Shown here one piece after another: positions 58,250 to 64,000 of a DNA stretch of 64,000 nt; position 1 is the stretch's first letter; each line of letters opens with the position of its first letter. Below the pieces are notes generated by a model. The model did no database searches. It was not told the origin of the DNA and saw nothing but the letters and a program-made list of their open reading frames with translations. The translations under genes and the position numbers were made by a program. Source of the stretch: Arthrobacter rhizosphaerae (GTDB lineage Bacteria > Actinomycetota > Actinomycetes > Actinomycetales > Micrococcaceae); contig NZ_JALLAN010000004.1 of the NCBI RefSeq assembly GCF_023062595.1, positions 62,001-126,000 of the forward strand, written 5' to 3'.

Positions 58250-59782
58250 TTAGACGCGGGTCAGGGCGTCGTCGTCGTCCGATGTCTTGTTGACCGCTGA
58301 CCTGGCTTCGCTGAAGCGCTCGTTAAGACGCGAGTGCCGCTGTCCGTAGGAGAAGTAGATAGCGACGCCCAGCACCAGCCAGATCGCGAAGAAGATCCAG
58401 GTCTCAACGGCCAGGTTGGTCATGAGGTAGAGGCACAGCAGGGCCGACACCACAGGAAGTACCTTGCCGAATGGAACGCGGAACGCCGGCTTCAGGTCCG
58501 GGCGCTTCTTCCGGAGCACCAGGATACCCAGGCTGACCATGACGAAGGCGGAGAGCGTCCCGATGTTGATCATCTCCTCCAGGAGATCCACATTTGTCAG
58601 GCCAGCCACCACGGCGACGGCTGCCCCGCAAATGATCTGGAGACGTGCCGGAGTGGAACGCTTTGCACTGGTCTTGGACAAGGAGCGCGGCAGGAGGCCG
58701 TCCCTGCTCATGGCCAGAACCACACGCGACAGACCCATGAGGAGCACCATAATGACTGTGGTCAGGCCGACGAGTGAACCGAACGCGATCACCTTGGCCG
58801 CTCCGGTATCCCCAACTGCTTCAAACGCCGTAGTGAGGGTGGGGTTCTTGACCTCGGCCAGCTCGGTGTATGACACCATGCCGGTCAGCGCCAACGAAAC
58901 CAGGATGTAGAGCAGGGTCACCACTGCCAGGCCGCCGAAGATACCGCGCGGAAGGGTTTTCTGCGGGTTCTTGACCTCTTCGGCGGAGGTGGCAACGACG
59001 TCGAAGCCGATGAAAGCGAAGAAGACCAAGGCTGCGCCGGCAAAAATGCCAAGGGTTCCATACTGCGCAGGGGCAGCCCCCGTCAGGAAGCCGAAGAAGG
59101 ACTGCTTGAGGACGTCGGTGGCGCCTGCCGCGGCGGTGGGCTCAGATGCGGGTACAAACGGGCTGTAGTTCTCGAACTTGACGTAGGTGAACCCGACAAC
59201 GATGACGAACAGCACGACGGCGATCTTGATCAGGGTGAACACGTTACCGACGCGGGCTGACAGCTTCGTCCCCAACACCAGCAGCACGGTGAAGATCGCG
59301 ACAATCAGGAAGGCGCCCCAATAGAGGTCGATCCCTCCGAGCGAGATGGCCGGCGGAATGTCCAGGCCTGTCAGCGCGAATACTTTGCTGAGGTAGATAC
59401 CCCAGTACTTTGCGATAACTGCGGCGGCCGTGAAGAGCTCCAGGATCAGGTTCCAGCCAATGATCCAGGCCAGGAGCTCGCCCATAGTGGCGTACGTGAA
59501 GACGTAGGCGGAGCCAGCCACGGGAATGGCCGTGGCGAATTCGGCGTAGCACATGATGGCCAGCGCGCAGGTGATGGCAGCGATCGCGAAGGAAACGGTA
59601 ACGGCTGGGCCTGCGAAGTTTGCTGCTGCCTTCGCCCCTACCGAGAAGATTCCGGCGCCGACAGCAACGGCGACGCCCATGATCATCAGGTCCCAGGTGC
59701 TCAGGGTCCGCTTGAGTGTGCGGCCCGGCTCCTCAGCGTCGGCTATCGACTGCTCAACTGACTTGGTCCGGAAAAGGTTCAT
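58250..59782 (-). CDS. APC-family amino acid permease, cationic amino acid transporter type
   Basis: A 510-residue transporter with twelve or more helices. It starts MNLFRTKSVEQSIADAEEPG, then LKRTLSTWDLMIMGVAVAVG and AGIFSVGAKAAANFAGPAVT, the helix 1 motif of CAT/YfnA-type permeases. LVFFAFIGFDVVATSAEEVK and NPQKTLPRGI form the helix 6-loop signature. The C-terminus has the PxLxPAFRVPFGKVLPV segment of the CAT family. GTG 59794 is an alternative start; neither has a good ribosome site. Transports lysine/arginine-like or related amino acids by family. Confidence 0.9.
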   Translation of the reverse strand: MNLFRTKSVEQSIADAEEPGRTLKRTLSTWDLMIMGVAVAVGAGIFSVGAKAAANFAGPAVTVSFAIAAITCALAIMCYAEFATAIPVAGSAYVFTYATMGELLAWIIGWNLILELFTAAAVIAKYWGIYLSKVFALTGLDIPPAISLGGIDLYWGAFLIVAIFTVLLVLGTKLSARVGNVFTLIKIAVVLFVIVVGFTYVKFENYSPFVPASEPTAAAGATDVLKQSFFGFLTGAAPAQYGTLGIFAGAALVFFAFIGFDVVATSAEEVKNPQKTLPRGIFGGLAVVTLLYILVSLALTGMVSYTELAEVKNPTLTTAFEAVGDTGAAKVIAFGSLVGLTTVIMVLLMGLSRVVLAMSRDGLLPRSLSKTSAKRSTPARLQIICGAAVAVVAGLTNVDLLEEMINIGTLSAFVMVSLGILVLRKKRPDLKPAFRVPFGKVLPVVSALLCLYLMTNLAVETWIFFAIWLVLGVAIYFSYGQRHSRLNERFSEARSAVNKTSDDDDALTRV

Positions 59783-59885
59783 GAGAAAGTCCACAATCTT
59801 GATTGCGTGCGGGAAACAGACTTATCAAGAGTAGTGTCCATCCAGTGGACGGCCATATTTGTCCCGGAATGTGAGACGGCCGTAT

Positions 59886-61595
59886 TTAGAACGCGAATGT
59901 CGCGGGTATCACCCGGGTCCCGCCAATGTCGAGGGTGAAGCTGCGGGGCGTGGCCGCGGGATTGGTACCGCCAATGACGAGGGGCGGAAGTGCCCCTGCG
60001 GTGCCTGCCGGAAGTGTGCAGCTGATCTGGCGGCCCGCAACCGAACATTGCCATCCCCCGGAACCAGCGGTTGTCGGCCGGGTCTGGGAGCCGTGATACT
60101 TCAATACAACAGTCACGTCTGTGGCATGGGATCCGCCGGTAACGGCGGCGAGTGAGATAGACAGGACATCGCTGAACTGCTCGCCTCCACCCCTGCTGAC
60201 ATTGGCCGAGGCGCTGAACAGGGTGGCTTCCGCGGGGGCAGGCGGAGGTGCGGGGGCAGGCGGAGGTGCGGGGGCAGGAGCCTGGGTTGGTGGCGGTGCA
60301 GGTTGCGGTGATGTTTGCACAGCTCCAGAATCGGCGGAAGTTTCCTGCTGGGGAACCTCACCTACAGTCTGCTGTTCGGCGCCGGGACCTGTTCCCACTG
60401 AGCCCGGATCGTCAGTGGATACCAGCTCCGCTGCGGCCTGATCTGCTGCCCGTTCCTCGGCCAACTCGTGGGGCAGCGGATCCTCCGCTCCGGGCGAGGC
60501 GGGAAGGCCTCCTTCCGGCACGTCTTCCGGCGAAGAGCCGGCGTCGGGGGAAACTCCCCCTCCAGGTAGCAGGGTGTCCGCCGGCCTGCTATCGCCTGGC
60601 AATTGGGCTGCAGGCACATGCTGCCCTGCCCCGCCGGCATTGAGCCCGCCAAACTGCACCGCCACTGCGATTGCGACGGTTACAGCAGCAACGGAGGCTG
60701 CGCTTGAGCTGACCAACGCGTGGGTACGCGCCCAGCCCCAGGTCCGTGCGGCGCCCTCCTGCAGGCCCAGGACAGCCCCGCTGAACACTCCGCCAGCGGC
60801 AATTCCGGCTGCGGAGGGGAACGCCACCCCGGCAGCGAGCGGGAAGATGATTCCACGCATGCCTGCCCCCACGTCCTGGACCTGAAGCAGCAGTCCGAGG
60901 CACTTGGAGCACTCGTCCAGGTGGTCACGCACTTTTGCTTCGTTCCTGGGACTCAGCCCCCGGCGGGCATAGGCGCCCAATTTGTCGGTAACCGCAGCGC
61001 AGCCGGGATCTTCGGCTGTGGCCGTGATGTGGTGCTGGAGGTAGGACTGCCGCAGGCCTTCGCGTGCGCGGACGGCGAGCGCAGACACTCCGTTGGCGGA
61101 CAGTCCCAGCAAGGGAGCTACGGCTGCCGGCGACATGCCATCGATTTCGGTATACCAGAGCACTGCCTGCCAGCGTTCAGGCAACGAGCGGAACGAGTCC
61201 GCAACGGTCTTGGATTCAAATGATGCGAGCACGGGATCGGTATAACCCGTGGGGTTCTCATAGGCAGTCAGGTCATCGCTTAGCGTCTGCCGGCCGTCGC
61301 CAACGTTCTTCCGGGCTGCCAGCCGGGCTATGGACGAAAACAGATAGGCCCGGAAAAAGGCGTCGGGTCCGGACCCGGTTTGCAGCGCCGAGAGGACGTT
61401 TGCGAAGCCTTCAGCAGCCAGGTCCTCGGCGTCGGATCCATTGCGCGCATAACGGTAGGCAAGCCCGACGGCGGCCCGGTGGTGCCGTCCGAAGAGTTGA
61501 CCGTAGGCGTCCCCTTCTCCGGCGCGCACCTTGGCGATGAGTTCCGCATCGCTGGGTTCGGCGGGTTCCGCACCGGGGGTGGCTTCGCTGAGCAT
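59886..61595 (-). CDS. ECF-type sigma factor fused to a zinc-finger, membrane helix and outer domain
   Basis: A 569-residue fusion. Region 2 spans about 18-75 (AELIAKVRAGEGDAYGQLFG, then DAEDLAAEGFANVLSALQTG). Region 4 spans about 135-185 (SFRSLPERWQAVLWYTEIDG, LLGLSANGVSALAVRAREGL). A zinc-finger follows (HLDECSKCLGLLL, His225, Cys229, Cys232), as in anti-sigma factors. One membrane helix (about 299-316, SVAAVTVAIAVAVQF) leads to a long Pro-rich, acidic stretch and a beta-rich outer domain (about 460-569, with two Cys). So sigma and anti-sigma functions are on one chain tied to the membrane; release would need proteolysis. ATG 61595 has AGGAAGAA upstream; the earlier open frame is not sigma-like. 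Confidence 0.85.
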   Translation of the reverse strand: MLSEATPGAEPAEPSDAELIAKVRAGEGDAYGQLFGRHHRAAVGLAYRYARNGSDAEDLAAEGFANVLSALQTGSGPDAFFRAYLFSSIARLAARKNVGDGRQTLSDDLTAYENPTGYTDPVLASFESKTVADSFRSLPERWQAVLWYTEIDGMSPAAVAPLLGLSANGVSALAVRAREGLRQSYLQHHITATAEDPGCAAVTDKLGAYARRGLSPRNEAKVRDHLDECSKCLGLLLQVQDVGAGMRGIIFPLAAGVAFPSAAGIAAGGVFSGAVLGLQEGAARTWGWARTHALVSSSAASVAAVTVAIAVAVQFGGLNAGGAGQHVPAAQLPGDSRPADTLLPGGGVSPDAGSSPEDVPEGGLPASPGAEDPLPHELAEERAADQAAAELVSTDDPGSVGTGPGAEQQTVGEVPQQETSADSGAVQTSPQPAPPPTQAPAPAPPPAPAPPPAPAEATLFSASANVSRGGGEQFSDVLSISLAAVTGGSHATDVTVVLKYHGSQTRPTTAGSGGWQCSVAGRQISCTLPAGTAGALPPLVIGGTNPAATPRSFTLDIGGTRVIPATFAF

Positions 61596-61773
61596 CGTTC
61601 TTCCTGACAGGCCGTTGTATCCCTGCCGGGCAGGGCAGGGCTCCCAGTTTACGGCCGGAGAATCAGGTTCCCGGGTTGTCTTGGGAAAATCTTCAAAAGT
61701 CGCGTCATGACTCCCGTGTTGAGTGCTCTTAACCGGTGTGACCATTCTTCAGCCCGCGGCCGGCATCAGGCCC

Positions 61774-62640
61774 ATGGACCCGTTGGATGTGCTGGCACGC
61801 TGGCGCCAGCGCAGCATGGCAGCCGACTGGCGGGTCGAAGCCGACTGGCTTTGCGCTGGAACACGGGCCCTGGCAACCGCTTTTGCCCGGGGATCCTTCG
61901 ATCCATTACGGCCCTCGTCCTACAACGATCGCTTCAACGGGCAGCCCACGGCCGGACAGCCCGCAGCTGGCCAGCACGCAGCCGGCCAGCACGCAGGAAA
62001 AGTCTTCAGCCTCGGTTCGTTTGGCGCAGGCATCAAGACAGCCGATACTGGCTCACTCGAACCCGTACGGCAGCTGGGGGCGGCGAGGGCTTATGACGGC
62101 GTTGGGATCGCCGAGGCACTGACCGACGTCGGGGCGCTCTTCTCGGCCCATGACCTTTCCACGCCCATGAACGTGACGGCCGCCTTCGCCGAGGCCTGGG
62201 TGGAGGCGTCGTCGCTCCTGAGCGTAGCGATTTCCTGCACCGATCCCGCCAGCGGGCTCTCCACCTGGCCGCATTTCAGGAACCGGCTCTACGAACTTTA
62301 CGGCGCACACGAGGACGTCAGCCGGCGTTTCCTGCTTGCCGTCCTCAGGCACCCGAGCCATCACGGTGCAGGGCGACGCTGGGAACTCGAAGCCAGGATC
62401 GGCCACATCTGTGCCGACAACTTCGCCCGGAGCGGAACAGTTCTGAGTCGTGCGCCCGACGCCGTCATCGTCCTATCGGAGCGGACTCAGGACGCCTTCG
62501 GACGAATCAACAGTTGTGCCGCGGAACTGAACATCCTGCTGACCGGGCAGTTCCCGGGAGCGAAGGTGAGGATCGACGTCGAACCCCTTCCTGACGATGT
62601 TCAGGATGTAGCCAGGCTCTTGGACAGCCTGCGGCGGTGA
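61774..62640 (+). CDS. hypothetical protein, 288 aa, divergent from the sigma fusion
   Basis: Not recognised. A soluble protein starting MDPLDVLARWRQRSMAADWR. Residues about 62-78 (GQPTAGQPAAGQHAAGQHAG) repeat a short Ala-Gly-Gln unit. Later helices include VTAAFAEAWVEASSLLSVAI and RFLLAVLRHPSHHGAGRRWE, and the end ALVVLSER-type strand leads to EPLPDDVQDVARLLDSLRR. ATG 61774 is chosen; a GTG at 61738 is possible. It may be regulated with the divergent sigma gene. A strong terminator follows. Confidence 0.6.
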   Translation: MDPLDVLARWRQRSMAADWRVEADWLCAGTRALATAFARGSFDPLRPSSYNDRFNGQPTAGQPAAGQHAAGQHAGKVFSLGSFGAGIKTADTGSLEPVRQLGAARAYDGVGIAEALTDVGALFSAHDLSTPMNVTAAFAEAWVEASSLLSVAISCTDPASGLSTWPHFRNRLYELYGAHEDVSRRFLLAVLRHPSHHGAGRRWELEARIGHICADNFARSGTVLSRAPDAVIVLSERTQDAFGRINSCAAELNILLTGQFPGAKVRIDVEPLPDDVQDVARLLDSLRR

Positions 62641-62701
62641 CCGCGTAAAAGAACTGCTTTGCCTGGCCCGCTGGGGGTGTCAGGCAAGGCCGTACCACCG
62701 A

Positions 62702-62734
62702 GGGAGGTCTCCTGCTAATTGCAGGAGACCTCCC
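62702..62734 (+). terminator. perfect terminator hairpin
   Basis: GGGAGGTCTCCTGC and its complement form a 14-pair stem around TAATT, followed by TTTTGCTTTT. It ends the hypothetical gene and can also stop DUF779 transcription from the right. Confidence 0.85.
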
Positions 62735-62784
62735 TTTTGCTTTTGCCCGTACTGACTTCCGTGTCCGTACTGCCGGGACCTTTC

Positions 62785-63237
62785 TTAGCCGGAGGACGCA
62801 CCGGCTGATCCGGATGCCCAATCCATCAGGGTTGACCGGATAAGGAACCGCTTGCCCTCGGGGGCTTCCACTGAGAACCCGCTGCCTCTGCCAGCCACCA
62901 CGTCAACTGTCAGATGGGTGTGGCTCCAATAGTTGAACTGTTCCCTGGACATCCAAAATTCAAGGAACTGGGCGTCTTCCTGTTGCACACTGAGGGCTCC
63001 GGATCCAGCTGATATATCGAACCGGCCCAGCAGTACGTCAGAATTGCCGGTGTGGAACTCGCCGAGCGGGAAGCACATCGGGGAGGAGCCGTCACAGCAG
63101 CCTCCTGATTGGTGGAACATCAAGGGACCGTACTGGATCCACAGCTTGCGCAACAGCTTCACAGCTTCAGGCGTGAGCGCTACCCGGGAGAATTCTTCCC
63201 CCGGCATCGTCACCGCCGCCTCCAGCCTGGCCGGCAT
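62785..63237 (-). CDS. DUF779 protein, aldehyde dehydrogenase partner
   Basis: A 150-residue protein of the DUF779 family, found beside acetaldehyde-type dehydrogenases. Landmarks are GPLMFHQSGGCCDGSSPMCF, LGRFDISAGSGALSVQQEDA and QFNYWSHTHLTVDVVAGRGS. The paired Cys (GGCCDG) and His residues suggest metal binding; the true role is unknown. Its start follows the dehydrogenase stop by two bases, so the two are co-translated. Confidence 0.9.
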   Translation of the reverse strand: MPARLEAAVTMPGEEFSRVALTPEAVKLLRKLWIQYGPLMFHQSGGCCDGSSPMCFPLGEFHTGNSDVLLGRFDISAGSGALSVQQEDAQFLEFWMSREQFNYWSHTHLTVDVVAGRGSGFSVEAPEGKRFLIRSTLMDWASGSAGASSG

Positions 63238-63239
63238 GT

Positions 63240-64000
63240 CTAGAAGAAGCCAAGCTTGTTTTCGGAATAGCTGACCAGGAGGTTTTTGGTCTGCTGATAG
63301 TGGTCCAGCATCATCGAGTGGTTTTCGCGTCCGATGCCTGAGGACTTGTAACCGCCGAACGCCGCCCCTGCCGGGTAGGCGTGATAATTGTTGACCCAGA
63401 CCCTGCCGGCCTGGATTTCACGTCCGGCCCGGTACGCAACGTTGCCGTTGCGGGACCAGACCCCGGCGCCAAGCCCGTAGAGAGTGTCATTGGCAATGCC
63501 CATGGCGTCGTTGTAGTCGCTGAAGCGTGTCACGGAGACCACTGGACCGAAGATCTCCTCTTGGAAGATCCTCATCTTGTTGTGGCCCTCGAAGATGGTC
63601 GGTTGGACGTAGAAGCCGCCGGCCAGGTCGCCTTCCATTTCCACACGGGCGCCGCCGGTGAGCAGCTTCGCCCCCTCCTGCCTGCCAATATCGATGTACG
63701 AGAGAATTTTCTCCAGTTGGTCATTGGAAGCCTGGGCGCCGAGCTGCGTTTCAGTGTCGAGCGGGTTGCCCTGGATGATCCTTTCGGTCCGGGCTACGGC
63801 GTCAGCCATGAATGACTCGTAGATGTCCTCCTGGACCAACGCACGGGAGGGGCAAGTGCAGACTTCGCCTTGGTTGAAGGCAAACAGAGTGAAACCCTCC
63901 TGCGCCTTGTCATAGAACGCATCGTTTGAATCGGCGACGTCGTTGAAGAAGATGTTGGGGCTCTTACCACCGAGCTCCAGAGTTACCGGGATCAGATTTT
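63240..64000 (-). CDS. aldehyde dehydrogenase, 5' end cut by window
   Basis: An NAD-dependent aldehyde dehydrogenase, of which the last 253 codons are present. Reading inward from 63998 gives the Glu motif [20 protein letters not shown] and the catalytic Cys in [20 protein letters not shown]. Then come [40 protein letters not shown] and [27 protein letters not shown]. The double Cys around the active site and the DUF779 partner fit the ExaC/AldA acetaldehyde group. Oxidises short aldehydes to acids; about half of the protein is outside the window. Confidence 0.93.
   Translation of the reverse strand, partial: NLIPVTLELGGKSPNIFFNDVADSNDAFYDKAQEGFTLFAFNQGEVCTCPSRALVQEDIYESFMADAVARTERIIQGNPLDTETQLGAQASNDQLEKILSYIDIGRQEGAKLLTGGARVEMEGDLAGGFYVQPTIFEGHNKMRIFQEEIFGPVVSVTRFSDYNDAMGIANDTLYGLGAGVWSRNGNVAYRAGREIQAGRVWVNNYHAYPAGAAFGGYKSSGIGRENHSMMLDHYQQTKNLLVSYSENKLGFF

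Noticed and set aside
1..64000. CRISPR arrays, restriction systems, complete prophage or conjugation genes
   Set aside because: I looked for regularly spaced repeats and for nuclease, capsid, terminase, relaxase and T4SS-like proteins and saw none.

Overview
The window looks like chromosome of a high-GC Gram-positive soil actinobacterium of the Arthrobacter/Pseudarthrobacter group (Micrococcaceae). This is inferred from base composition, codon use, the mix of ABC sugar uptake genes, LacI and TetR regulators and lipoproteins, and the general look of the proteins. No rRNA or marker gene fixes the species. Both edges cut genes: an RtcB-type RNA ligase on the left and an aldehyde dehydrogenase on the right.

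Layout. 0-3 kb: rtcB, small hypotheticals and a lipoprotein. 3-16.6 kb: a carbohydrate locus with a LacI repressor divergent from a binding protein, two permeases, a TIM-barrel isomerase and a Gfo/Idh dehydrogenase. It continues with a second LacI regulator, a secreted multidomain GH30 glycosidase and a GH32 fructan hydrolase broken by an internal deletion. Between the two halves lie remnants of a discoidin-type domain and of a sigma factor. 17.16-22.80 kb: a 5.6 kb genomic island in the 3' end of a tRNA-Met gene, bounded by identical 40 bp repeats. Its tyrosine integrase has decayed. Its cargo includes a ribbon-helix-helix protein with an unknown partner, a lipoprotein related to the one at 1.6 kb, two small helix-turn-helix proteins, a cysteine-protease-like protein and a membrane-associated pair.

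22.8-36.4 kb: tRNA-Met and tRNA-Thr, a DEAD-box RNA helicase, a MOSC protein, a YgiB/YgiC-like pair with an amino acid permease, two transsulfuration enzymes (cystathionine gamma-synthase and beta-synthase), and an epoxide hydrolase divergent from a TetR regulator with two clear operators. It ends with an AlkA-like glycosylase. 36.5-38.4 kb: a WXG100-calpain protein overlapping a small lipoprotein, which looks like a secreted effector and partner. 38.5-45.7 kb: an ABC exporter, then a two-component system whose response regulator is frameshifted, facing a multicopper oxidase flanked by two membrane proteins.

45.8-64 kb: mostly housekeeping and stress genes. These include an acyl-CoA synthetase, thioredoxin, a potassium channel, a sortase-like secreted protein, tRNA-Tyr, YajQ, HtpX, and a Fur-family regulator next to a catalase. 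Also here are a TetR regulator with an inverted repeat over its own start, an amino acid permease, an ECF sigma factor fused to a zinc finger, membrane helix and outer domain, and DUF779 with an aldehyde dehydrogenase.

The most interesting points are the frozen tRNA-Met island, the WXG100-calpain/lipoprotein pair, the sigma/anti-sigma fusion with its remnant relative at 9.6 kb, and three separate stem-loops that share the same loop sequence.
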